This document shows positions 1 to 5,977 of a stretch of DNA of 7,472 nt, piece by piece; the first letter of the stretch is position 1; each line of letters starts with the position of its first letter. The translations under genes and the position numbers were made by a program. Origin of the DNA: an uncultured Marmoricola sp. (GTDB lineage: Bacteria; Actinomycetota; Actinomycetes; Propionibacteriales; Nocardioidaceae); contig NZ_CALTZE010000160.1 in assembly GCF_943913695.1 (NCBI RefSeq), positions 1-7,472 on the forward strand, read 5' to 3'. Below the pieces are notes generated by a model. That model made no database searches, was not told the DNA's origin, and was given only the letters and a program-made list of their open reading frames with translations.

Positions 1-373
1 CGCCCCACCCCTGCACCAGGCCGGTGACGGTGGTGCGGGCCCGTGCCACGTCGTCGGTGACCAGGTCGAGCCGGCCGGTGGAGACCACCTCGCGCTGCAT
101 GGGTGCAGCGCGGCCCGCCTGCCGGCCCTGGCTCGCGCCCGCCGAGGAGCCGCCCTCCTCGGTCGCCGGCCCCGCCTCGTCCGCCGCGCTCATGTCGAGC
201 TCGCCCTCGGGGGCGCTGTCGGGGGCGCCGTCGGCGGCGCTGGAGGAGCCGCCTCCGGAGCCGCTGCCGGGACTGCCGGAGGACCCGCCGCCGAGGCAGC
301 CGGCGAGCGTGAGCAGGAGCGCGACGAGGGCCAGTGCAGCGCTGCGCGCGAGGGTCGGGCGAGGAGGCGTCAT
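1..373 (-). CDS. DUF4349-type lipoprotein, N-terminal part (cut by window edge)
   Basis: The 124 visible codons encode an exported lipoprotein. Residues 1-10 are basic, residues 11-24 are a hydrophobic Ala/Leu stretch, and a lipobox Leu-Ala-Gly-Cys ends at Cys26, the expected site of lipidation and membrane anchoring. Residues 27-90 form a low-complexity Gly/Ser/Ala linker rich in Asp and Glu. From about residue 92 the sequence changes to a folded start, reading MQREVVSTGRLDLVTDDVA, which resembles the opening of the DUF4349 extracellular domain. That domain and its usual C-terminal membrane segment lie off the left edge. The ATG at 373 is chosen because the signal peptide follows directly; no good ribosome binding site is seen. 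The gene is divergent from the porphyrinogen oxidase with 62 nt between. Its function is unknown; the family label rests on a short segment, while the lipoprotein call is strong. Confidence 0.75.
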   Translation of the reverse strand, partial: MTPPRPTLARSAALALVALLLTLAGCLGGGSSGSPGSGSGGGSSSAADGAPDSAPEGELDMSAADEAGPATEEGGSSAGASQGRQAGRAAPMQREVVSTGRLDLVTDDVARARTTVTGLVQGWG

Positions 374-435
374 GGGGTTGTGACGCCCCCCACCTCGTGG
401 TGGTTCCCGGTCACCGCTGTGCGAGGCTGGAGGCT

Positions 436-1875
436 GTGGATGCGCCTGACGTGATCGTGGTCGGCGCCGGCATCGCCGGGCTCGCCGCCGCCTGGAGACT
501 GCACCAGCAGCTGCCGTCGTCACGGGTGACGGTGCTGGAGGGATCGACCCGGGTCGGTGGCCCGCTGCTCACCGCCGAGGTCGGTGGCGTGCAGGTCGAC
601 GTCGGGGCCGAGGCGATGCTGCGACGCCGGCCCGAGGGCGTCGCCCTGGCCGAGGCAGCCGGGCTCGGAGACGACCTCGTCGACCCCGCGACCACGGCGG
701 CGCGGCTGTGGCTGCGTGGCCGCCCCGGCGACCGGGCGGCGAGCCGGCTCGAGCCGATGCCCCGCACCCTGATGGGCGTCCCCGCCGACCTGCGCGGCCT
801 CGACGGGGTGCTCTCGACCAAGGGCGTCGCCCGGGCGGCCCTCGACCCCGTGCTGCCCATGACCGACCTGGGCGAGGGCGACGTGAGCGTCGGCGCGCTG
901 GTCGAGGAGCGCCTCGGCGCCGAGGTCGTCGACAAGCTCGTCGAGCCCCTCCTCGGCGGCGTCTACGCCGGCAGCGCCCGCGAGCTCTCCGCACGCGCCA
1001 CGGTGCCCCAGGTCGTCACCCTGCTCGAGCGCCACCGCTCGCTCTCGCGTGCCGCGGCCGCGGCGCTGCCACCCCCCGGCGCCCCCACGTCCCCGGTCTT
1101 CGCGGGCATCCGCGGGGGAGTCGGGCGGCTGCCCGTCGCGCTCGCCGAGGCACTGCGCACCGCAGGCGTGGAGATCCGCACGGGGGCCGCCGTACGCGAC
1201 CTCGCGCGGCGTCCCGGGGGAGGCTGGCGACTCGTCGTCGGCTCCGCCCACGACCCCGAGCTCGTCGAGGCCGACGCGGTCGTGCTCGCCACCCCGGCCC
1301 GCGCCACGGCCCGGCTGCTCAGCGACGTCGCGCCCGAGGCGGCGCTCGCGCTGGGCCGCGTCGAGGCGGCCTCGGTCGCCGTCGTCACCCTGGCGGTGCC
1401 CGCCGTGGGCTTCCCCGCCACCGAGGGCTCGGGCCTGCTGGTCCCGGTCAGCGAGCGTCGCCAGATCAAGGCCTCCACGCTGTCGTTCGCCAAGTGGGAC
1501 TGGGTGCGCGAGGCCGGCGCTGCCGACGACCTGCTCCTGCTGCGTGCCTCGCTGGGTCGTCACCGCGAGGAGGCGACACTCCAGCGCACCGACGAGGAGC
1601 TGGTCGAGACAGCGGTCACCGACCTCTGCGAGGCGCTCGGCGGCGACGTACGCCCCGTCGACGCGCACGTGCAGCGGTGGGGTGGGGCGCTGCCGCAGTA
1701 CGCCGTCGGCCACCTCGACCGGGTGGCCGCCGTACGCCGCGACGTCGCGGCGCAATCCGGCCTCGCGGTGTGCGGGGCCACCTACGACGGGGTGGGCATC
1801 CCGGCGTGCATCGGCTCTGCCGACCTGGCGGTCGCGGGGCTGGTGGCCGGGCTCGAGCCGCAGCCCCAGGATTGA
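436..1875 (+). CDS. hemG: HemY-type porphyrinogen oxidase (coproporphyrinogen III oxidase, CgoX; often annotated hemG)
   Basis: This FAD flavoprotein is expected to oxidise coproporphyrinogen III to coproporphyrin III with O2, releasing H2O2, in the coproporphyrin-dependent heme pathway of actinobacteria. The protein has 479 residues, normal for the family. A Rossmann dinucleotide motif, VVGAGIAGLAAAW, lies at residues 8-20 (GxGxxG at 10-15). A GGVGRLPVAL segment sits in the middle, and the C-terminal FAD motif reads YDGVGIPACIGSADLAVAGL. The GTG start at 436 puts the FAD motif at the usual distance from the N-terminus and has GAGG at 423-426, nine nt upstream; a GGAGG at 429-433 is too close. 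An open frame back to 334 would overlap the divergent lipoprotein and adds non-homologous sequence, so it is rejected. The gene is followed after 12 nt by chdC, which supports the coproporphyrin rather than protoporphyrin substrate; the substrate is an inference from that context. Confidence 0.93.
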   Translation: MDAPDVIVVGAGIAGLAAAWRLHQQLPSSRVTVLEGSTRVGGPLLTAEVGGVQVDVGAEAMLRRRPEGVALAEAAGLGDDLVDPATTAARLWLRGRPGDRAASRLEPMPRTLMGVPADLRGLDGVLSTKGVARAALDPVLPMTDLGEGDVSVGALVEERLGAEVVDKLVEPLLGGVYAGSARELSARATVPQVVTLLERHRSLSRAAAAALPPPGAPTSPVFAGIRGGVGRLPVALAEALRTAGVEIRTGAAVRDLARRPGGGWRLVVGSAHDPELVEADAVVLATPARATARLLSDVAPEAALALGRVEAASVAVVTLAVPAVGFPATEGSGLLVPVSERRQIKASTLSFAKWDWVREAGAADDLLLLRASLGRHREEATLQRTDEELVETAVTDLCEALGGDVRPVDAHVQRWGGALPQYAVGHLDRVAAVRRDVAAQSGLAVCGATYDGVGIPACIGSADLAVAGLVAGLEPQPQD

Positions 1876-1887
1876 GAGGATGCAGCC

Positions 1888-2613
1888 ATGAGCGAGAGCA
1901 CGAGCAGCACGGTCGACCCGCGGGTCCAGGAGATCAACGACTCCATCCGCTACACGATGTGGTCGGTCTTCCGGCTGCGCGACCTGCTCGGCGGCCCCGA
2001 GCACGAGGCCGACCGCGACGCCGAGGCGGCCGAGGTCTCCGGACTGCTCGACAAGCTGGCCGACGACGGCGTCGTGACCCGCGGCATCTACGACGTCGCG
2101 GGGCTGCGCGCCGACGCCGACGTGATGTTCTGGTGGCACGCCGCCGACGTCGACCAGGTGCAGTCGGCCTACCACCAACTGCGCGCCACCCGCTTCGGGC
2201 GCCGCCTCGACCCGGTCTGGAGCCAGGTCGGGCTGCACCGGCCGGCGGAGTTCAACAAGAGCCACGTGCCGGCGTTCCTGGCCGGTGAGGAGACCCACGA
2301 CTACATCTGCGTCTACCCCTTCGTGCGCTCCTACGACTGGTATCTCCTCGAGGAGTCCGAGCGTCGCGCGATGCTCGCCGAGCACGGCCAGATGGCCCGC
2401 GGCTTCGCCGACGTACGCGCCAACACCGTGGCCAGCTTCGCGCTCGGCGACTACGAGTGGCTGCTCGCCTTCGAGGCCGACGACCTGCACCGCATCGTCG
2501 ACCTGATGCGCCACCTGCGCGCCTCCGAGGCCCGCCGCCACGTCCGCGAGGAGCTCCCGTTCTTCACCGGACGCCGTCGGCAGCCCGCCGAGCTGCTCGC
2601 GTCGCTGCCCTGA
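1888..2613 (+). CDS. chdC: Coproheme decarboxylase ChdC (HemQ), H2O2-dependent
   Basis: ChdC decarboxylates two propionates of coproheme III, using H2O2, to give heme b; it is the last step of the coproporphyrin-dependent pathway. The 241-residue protein has the actinobacterial features. Tyr143, in the segment VYPFVRSYDWYLL, matches the catalytic tyrosine (Tyr135 in Corynebacterium diphtheriae). His166, in AEHGQMARGF, matches the proximal heme ligand His158. His126, in KSHVPAFL, matches the distal His118. The spacings of 17 and 23 residues around Tyr143 agree with the C. diphtheriae numbering. The conserved ending SFALGDYEWLLAFE, followed by a helix and PFFTGRR, is also present. The start at 1888 has GAGAGGA at 1874-1880, overlapping the stop of the upstream oxidase, so the two are one transcript and probably translationally linked. 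The H2O2 released by the upstream oxidase is the oxidant this enzyme needs. No ferrochelatase gene is in the window. Confidence 0.95.
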   Translation: MSESTSSTVDPRVQEINDSIRYTMWSVFRLRDLLGGPEHEADRDAEAAEVSGLLDKLADDGVVTRGIYDVAGLRADADVMFWWHAADVDQVQSAYHQLRATRFGRRLDPVWSQVGLHRPAEFNKSHVPAFLAGEETHDYICVYPFVRSYDWYLLEESERRAMLAEHGQMARGFADVRANTVASFALGDYEWLLAFEADDLHRIVDLMRHLRASEARRHVREELPFFTGRRRQPAELLASLP

Positions 2614-2628
2614 GAAGTGCACGAGTTT

Positions 2629-2640
2629 CCGGTCGACCGG
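2629..2640. repeat. 12-bp perfect palindrome CCGGTCGACCGG after chdC
   Basis: A perfect inverted repeat with no spacer lies 16 nt after the chdC stop and 56 nt before the next start. As RNA it could form only a 4-bp stem with a 4-nt loop, too short for a convincing terminator and without a T-tract. As DNA it could be a dimer-binding site. In sequence this G+C rich, such palindromes also occur by chance, so its role is open. Confidence 0.35.
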
Positions 2641-2661
2641 TGACTCCTGCGCCCGGGTGTG

Positions 2662-2690
2662 GTCTCCTCAGCAGGGCCCACCGAGGAGAC
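2662..2690 (+). promoter_or_regulatory. Hairpin enclosing the ribosome binding site of the DUF1905 gene
   Basis: GTCTCCTC at 2662-2669 is the exact reverse complement of GAGGAGAC at 2683-2690, giving an 8-bp stem with a 13-nt loop. The 3' arm contains the Shine-Dalgarno sequence GAGGAG (2683-2688) that lies seven nt before the ATG at 2696. A second CTCCT at 2644-2648 could also pair with the same AGGAG. If the stem forms in the mRNA it would hide the ribosome binding site. The repeat is seen directly; control of translation is an inference. Confidence 0.5.
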
Positions 2691-2695
2691 GCCAG

Positions 2696-3127
2696 ATGAC
2701 CACGTTCACCACCACCCTGACCCGTGACGGCAACAACGTCGGCATCGAGGTGCCCGAGGAGGTGGTGCTCGGGTTCGGCGCGGGCAGGCGGGTGCCGGTG
2801 CGGGTCAGCGTCAACGGCTACACCTACGACTCGACGGTCGCCGTCATGGGCGGGCGCTACCTCGTCCCGCTCTCCAAGGCCCACCGCGAGGCGGCCGGGG
2901 TCGCCGGCGGCGAGACCCACGAGGTCACGCTCGAGCACGACGCCGCGCCCCGCACGGTCGAGGTGCCCGAGGCGCTGGCCGGGGCGCTCGAGCAGGCCGG
3001 GCTGCGCGAGGCGTTCGACGCGCTCGCGCCGAGCCGCCGCAAGGAGGCCGTGCGCCAGGTCGCCGAGGCCAAGACCGAGGCCACCCGCGAGCGGCGGGTC
3101 GCCAAGGTGGTCGACGCCCTGCGCTGA
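2696..3127 (+). CDS. DUF1905 / YdeI (OmdA-like) family protein
   Basis: The product is a 143-residue soluble protein with no signal peptide or membrane segment. Residues 3-80 match the DUF1905 beta-barrel pattern: FTTTLTRDGNNVGIEVPEEVV, then a variable-valine strand and SVNGYTYDSTVAVMGGRYLVPLSKAHR, then a G-x-x-x-G-E turn. Residues 85-143 match the YdeI/OmdA tail: RTVEVPEALAGAL, a short helix, then SRRKEAVRQVAEAKTEATR with the AK-x-E-x-TR-x-RR signature and a final helix. This two-part layout is common in actinobacteria; relatives were linked to bacteriocin protection in other bacteria, but the molecular function is not known. The ATG at 2696 is preferred over an in-frame GTG at 2657 because it has GAGGAG seven nt upstream and begins at the conserved domain. 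The gene follows chdC after 82 nt and so may have its own promoter; none is obvious. Confidence 0.82.
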   Translation: MTTFTTTLTRDGNNVGIEVPEEVVLGFGAGRRVPVRVSVNGYTYDSTVAVMGGRYLVPLSKAHREAAGVAGGETHEVTLEHDAAPRTVEVPEALAGALEQAGLREAFDALAPSRRKEAVRQVAEAKTEATRERRVAKVVDALR

Positions 3128-3153
3128 GACCGCCGGCGAGCGGCGCTCTCAGC
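3123..3153. terminator. Bidirectional hairpin containing both convergent stop codons
   Basis: GCTGAGA at 3123-3129 pairs perfectly with TCTCAGC at 3147-3153. After one C-C mismatch the stem continues with CGCCG (3131-3135) against CGGCG (3141-3145), closing on a 5-nt loop: 12 pairs in all. The TGA of the DUF1905 gene (3125-3127) lies in one arm and pairs with the stop of msrB on the other strand (3149-3151). There is no T-tract on either side, usual for high-GC actinobacteria. The structure is seen directly; termination in both directions is an inference from the convergent context. Confidence 0.65.
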
Positions 3154-3556
3154 CCTGGGCGGGCTGCAGCCGCATGCTGATCGAGTTGATGCAGTAGCGC
3201 TGGTCGGTCGGGGTGCCGTAGCCCTCGCCCTCGAAGACGTGTCCCAGGTGGGAGCCACACGTCGCGCAGCGCACCTCGGTGCGGACCTGCCCGAAGCTGC
3301 GGTCCTCGACGTACTCGACGCGATCCTCGGCGAGCGGGGCGTAGAACGACGGCCAGCCGCAGTGGGAGTCGAACTTGGTCTCCGAGCGGAAGAGCTCGGC
3401 GCCGCAGGCCCGGCAGGAGTAGACGCCCTCGGTCTTGGTGTCGGTGTACTCACCGACGTAGGGGCGCTCGGTGCCGGCTTGGCGCAGCACGTGGAACTCC
3501 TCGTTGGTGAGCTCCTCACGCCACTGGGCGTCGGTCTTGTCCACCTCGTAGGCCAT
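3149..3556 (-). CDS. msrB: Peptide methionine-(R)-S-oxide reductase MsrB
   Basis: MsrB reduces the R form of methionine sulfoxide in free or protein-bound methionine, using thioredoxin as electron donor, in the cytoplasm. The 135-residue protein is full length. Zinc is held by two pairs of cysteines, Cys48/Cys51 (CRACG) and Cys97/Cys100 (CATCG). The catalytic cysteine is Cys122 in RYCINSISM, and the resolving cysteine is Cys66 in HCGWPSF; their 56-residue spacing matches the Neisseria enzyme pair 439/495. Trp68 of GWPSF contributes to the methyl-binding pocket. The segment SHLGHVFEGEG is also typical. The ATG at 3556 is chosen because the conserved start YEVDKTDAQWREELTNEEF follows; it has no good ribosome binding site but lies just after a -10-like element, so the mRNA may be leaderless. 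It is convergent with the DUF1905 gene and divergent from the desaturase unit. Its nearness to the peroxide-using heme genes is suggestive only. Confidence 0.96.
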   Translation of the reverse strand: MAYEVDKTDAQWREELTNEEFHVLRQAGTERPYVGEYTDTKTEGVYSCRACGAELFRSETKFDSHCGWPSFYAPLAEDRVEYVEDRSFGQVRTEVRCATCGSHLGHVFEGEGYGTPTDQRYCINSISMRLQPAQG

Positions 3557-3562
3557 GGCTCG

Positions 3563-3568
3563 ATCGTA
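3563..3568 (-). promoter_or_regulatory. -10 element of msrB (probable leaderless promoter)
   Basis: On the minus strand TACGAT fits the actinobacterial -10 pattern TANNNT. It is followed by six bases (CGAGCC) and then the ATG, so transcription would begin at or next to the start codon. No ribosome binding site or clear -35 element is present, which agrees with a leaderless start. The motif is seen; promoter activity is inferred. Confidence 0.5.
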
Positions 3569-3619
3569 GTTCTCAGGACAAGAGGTCGCGCTGGTGGTTC
3601 AGTGAGCGAGAGCGGGGTA

Positions 3620-3648
3620 TTGACGTATCGGGTGCACACGTGTGCACT
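3620..3648 (+). promoter_or_regulatory. Promoter-like stretch with a 16-bp palindromic operator for the desaturase unit
   Basis: A TTGACG box at 3620-3625 resembles a -35 element. With 17 nt spacing, TGCACT at 3643-3648 would be a weak -10. Within it, GTGCACACGTGTGCAC at 3632-3647 is a perfect inverted repeat that covers most of the spacer and most of the putative -10, a position typical for a repressor site. A bound dimer would block RNA polymerase. A TetR-type regulator is the best guess, by analogy with DesT, which binds a palindrome in front of the desCB desaturase/reductase operon of Pseudomonas aeruginosa. The regulator gene is not in the window. A further ACTCAGAGT repeat overlaps at 3646-3654. 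Confidence 0.6.
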
Positions 3649-3680
3649 CAGAGTCACAGTCGTGGGAGAGGACGGTCTGC

Positions 3681-4760
3681 ATGGTCGCGGAGCGCGTCAG
3701 CTGGGAGTCGGTACGTCGTGTCGGCTCGCGCATCACCACCCCGCTGAGCCCCGACGACTACCTGCGGCTGGTCAACCCGCTGTGGACCTCGCGCGAGCTG
3801 CGGGGCCGCGTGGAGAAGGTCATCCGCGAGACCGACGACGCCGCGACCCTGGTGATCCGCCCGGGCTGGGGCTGGCGCTTCGACCACAAGCCGGGGCAGT
3901 ACGTCGGCATCGGCATCCAGGTCGGCGGCAAGTTCCACTGGCGCTCCTACTCCGTCAGCTCGGCGCCGAAGCGGTCGCGGGGCACGATCGCGATCACCGT
4001 GCGCGCGATGCCCGAGGGGTTCCTCTCCGAGCACCTCGTCTCCGGGCTCGAGCCGGGCACGATCGTGCGGCTCGCGGAGCCGCAGGGCGACTTCGTGCTG
4101 CCCGACCCGCCCCCGGCCAAGCTGCTCTTCCTCGTCGGCGGCAGCGGCATCACGCCCGTGATGGCGATGCTGCGCACGCTCGACCGGCGCGGCACGATGC
4201 CCGACGTACGCCTGGTCTACAGCTCCACCACCGAGGAGCGGATGATCTTCAAGGACGAGCTGCGCCGGCTCGCCGAGAAGCACGAGGCGCTCGAGCTCCA
4301 CGAGCAGTACACCGACTCCGCCGGGGTGCTCTCCTTCCCGCAGGACCTCGCCGACCTGTGCCCCGACTGGCGCGAGCGCGAGACCTACGCCTGCGGGCCT
4401 GCGCCGATGCTCGACGCCTGCGAGGAGTGCTGGGAGGCCGAGGGGCTCGAGGAGCACCTCCACCTCGAGCGCTTCAGCCTCGACCTGGGCGGTGACGGCG
4501 CCGAGGGCGGCACGCTGACCTTCTCCAACACCAACAAGTCCTACGAGGCCGACGGCGCCGAGACGGTGCTGGAGGCGGGGGAGGCCGCGGGCGTCGGCAT
4601 GCCCTACGGCTGCCGCATGGGCATCTGCCACACCTGCACCCTCACCCTCGTCGAGGGCACCGTGCGCGACCTGCGCAACGGCGAGGAGTTCAACGGCCCC
4701 AACGAACGCATCCAGACCTGCGTCACCGCCCTCGCGGGCGACTGCAAGCTCGACATCTGA
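3681..4760 (+). CDS. FAD/[2Fe-2S] NAD(P)H oxidoreductase, electron donor of the desaturase (Rv3230c-like)
   Basis: This 359-residue protein takes electrons from NAD(P)H through FAD to a plant-type [2Fe-2S] cluster and on to the desaturase encoded next to it. After an N-terminal extension of about 40 residues comes the FAD-binding barrel with the RSYSVSS motif at 88-94. The nicotinamide-binding domain follows, with LFLVGGSGITPVMAML at 149-164 and ACGPAPML at 237-244. The C-terminal ferredoxin domain has Cys311-x4-Cys316-x2-Cys319 in PYGCRMGICHTC and the fourth ligand Cys347 in QTC. The domain order and N-terminal extension match mycobacterial Rv3230c, partner of DesA3. The ATG at 3681 has GAGAGGA at 3666-3672, eight nt upstream; the more upstream GTG at 3642 lies inside the palindrome and is rejected. 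The desaturase starts 20 nt after the stop. NADPH rather than NADH preference is not decided by the sequence. Confidence 0.92.
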   Translation: MVAERVSWESVRRVGSRITTPLSPDDYLRLVNPLWTSRELRGRVEKVIRETDDAATLVIRPGWGWRFDHKPGQYVGIGIQVGGKFHWRSYSVSSAPKRSRGTIAITVRAMPEGFLSEHLVSGLEPGTIVRLAEPQGDFVLPDPPPAKLLFLVGGSGITPVMAMLRTLDRRGTMPDVRLVYSSTTEERMIFKDELRRLAEKHEALELHEQYTDSAGVLSFPQDLADLCPDWRERETYACGPAPMLDACEECWEAEGLEEHLHLERFSLDLGGDGAEGGTLTFSNTNKSYEADGAETVLEAGEAAGVGMPYGCRMGICHTCTLTLVEGTVRDLRNGEEFNGPNERIQTCVTALAGDCKLDI

Positions 4761-4780
4761 CCCACCGAAGGGACACCCAC

Positions 4781-5977
4781 ATGGCCATCGCCGACGTCAA
4801 GGAGTACACCCACCTCAGCAGCGAGGAGGTGGAGGAGCTCGGGCGCGAGCTCGACCAGATCCGCGCCGACATCGAGGAGTCGCGCTGCGACGCCGACGCG
4901 GCCTACATCAACAGGCTGATCAAGGTGCAGCGCGGGCTGGCGGCGGCCGGTCGGGTGACGCTCTTCGCCAGCCGGTGGCGCCCGGCCCGGGTGGCGGGCA
5001 CGGCGATGCTCGGCGTGGCCAAGATCCTGGAGAACATGGAGATCGGCCACAACGTCATGCACGGCCAGTGGGACTGGATGAACGACCCCGAGATCCACTC
5101 CAGCACCTGGGAGTGGGACACCGCGCAGCCGGCCGAACAGTGGAAGCACAGCCACAACTACGTGCACCACCAGTTCACCAACGTGCTCGGCCACGACAAC
5201 GACATCGGCTACGGCATCCTGCGGATGGCGCGTGAGCAGAAGTGGCACCCCGCCAACCTCGGGCAGCCCGTCTACAACGCGCTGCTCGCGACGCTCTTCC
5301 AGTGGGGCGTCGCGCTGCACGACCTCGACATCGAGGCGATCCGCCGGATGGAGAAGGACCCGGAGGTGATGAAGAAGCAGCTGCTCCAGATCGGCCGCAA
5401 GGTACGCCGCCAGGTCGGCAAGGACTACGTGCTCTTCCCGCTGCTGACCGGGCCCGCGTGGCGCAGCACGATGAGCGCCAACGCGACCGCCAATCTGATG
5501 CGCAACCTGTGGTCCTACATGATCATCTTCTGCGGTCACTTCCCCGACGGGGCGCTGCACTTCAGCGAGGAGGAGATCGAGGACGAGACCCGCGCGGAGT
5601 GGTATCTACGCCAGATGCTCGGCTCGGCCAACTTCACCGGCGGCCCGCTGCTGCACATCATGAGCGGCAACCTCGGCTACCAGATCGAGCACCACCTCTT
5701 CCCCGACCTGCCGAGCAACCGCTACGCCGAGATCAGCGACCGGGTGCGCCCGCTGTGCGAGAAGTACGGCATCCCCTACACCACGGGGCCGCTGCACCGG
5801 CAGTACGGCCAGGCGCTGCGCACGATCATGAAGCTCTCGCTGCCCAACCGCTTCACCACCAGCGACCGCGGCGACGGCCCGCACAGCCCGGAGGTGCCGC
5901 GCGGTCGCGTGAGCGAAGCCCAGCGCCAGGCCAAGCGCACCGAGACCGGTGGCTGGTCCTCGCGGGTCAGCGCGTGA
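4781..5977 (+). CDS. Membrane fatty acid (acyl-CoA) desaturase, DesA3-like
   Basis: This di-iron membrane enzyme is expected to insert a cis double bond, probably at position 9, into saturated acyl-CoA, using O2 and electrons from the upstream reductase. The 398-residue protein carries the three histidine boxes: GHNVMHGQW with His90 and His94; KHSHNYVHHQFTN with His123, His125, His129 and His130; and GYQIEHHLFPDLPSNRY with Gln301, His304 and His305. Hydrophobic stretches near residues 70-83, 160-180 and 239-252 fit a membrane protein. The segments GQPVYNALL...WGVALHDLD, NLWSYMIIFCGHFPDG and WYLRQMLGSANF are characteristic of the mycobacterial DesA3 group. The start at 4781 has GAAGGGA at 4767-4773, seven nt upstream. 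The tail after residue 350 is polar and variable. Its stop codon overlaps the start of the next gene. Position specificity is taken from the family, not from the sequence. Confidence 0.93.
   Translation: MAIADVKEYTHLSSEEVEELGRELDQIRADIEESRCDADAAYINRLIKVQRGLAAAGRVTLFASRWRPARVAGTAMLGVAKILENMEIGHNVMHGQWDWMNDPEIHSSTWEWDTAQPAEQWKHSHNYVHHQFTNVLGHDNDIGYGILRMAREQKWHPANLGQPVYNALLATLFQWGVALHDLDIEAIRRMEKDPEVMKKQLLQIGRKVRRQVGKDYVLFPLLTGPAWRSTMSANATANLMRNLWSYMIIFCGHFPDGALHFSEEEIEDETRAEWYLRQMLGSANFTGGPLLHIMSGNLGYQIEHHLFPDLPSNRYAEISDRVRPLCEKYGIPYTTGPLHRQYGQALRTIMKLSLPNRFTTSDRGDGPHSPEVPRGRVSEAQRQAKRTETGGWSSRVSA

Noticed and set aside
390..403. A short inverted repeat (CCACC, 4-nt loop, GGTGG) in the divergent gap between the lipoprotein and the oxidase.
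   Set aside because: Five pairs are too few to distinguish from chance in this composition, and I could not place convincing promoter boxes around it.
334..435. An N-terminal extension of the oxidase to an ATG at 334.
   Set aside because: The extension overlaps the divergent lipoprotein start and signal peptide, and the FAD motif would lie 34 residues further in than is normal.
708..2288. A 526-codon plus-strand open frame overlapping the oxidase and chdC.
   Set aside because: The translation is arginine-, alanine- and proline-rich without domains, and it crosses from one real gene into the next in another frame.
520..2622. A 700-codon open frame on the minus strand opposite the oxidase and chdC.
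   Set aside because: It is antisense to two well-supported heme genes, its translation is a repetitive Ala/Gly/Arg/Val/Asp mixture with no motif, and long antisense open frames are expected where third codon positions are nearly all G or C.
3642..3680. An upstream GTG start for the reductase at 3642.
   Set aside because: The GTG is inside the palindromic operator and the -10 region, has no ribosome binding site, and adds 13 residues without similarity; ATG 3681 has a good site.
4446..4469. An inverted repeat (CTCGAGG and CCTCGAG) in the reductase gene.
   Set aside because: It is explained by repeated Leu-Glu codons (CTC GAG) in a helix and is inside conserved coding sequence.
3239..4495. 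A 418-codon plus-strand open frame running over msrB, the divergent promoter region and the reductase.
   Set aside because: It is antisense to msrB and out of frame with the reductase, and its composition is that of a frame shadow.
5242..5973. An in-frame upstream extension of the Cys-rich protein back into the desaturase gene.
   Set aside because: This part is out of frame with the desaturase and is Arg/Pro-rich shadow sequence; the sensible protein begins at the overlapping GTG 5974.
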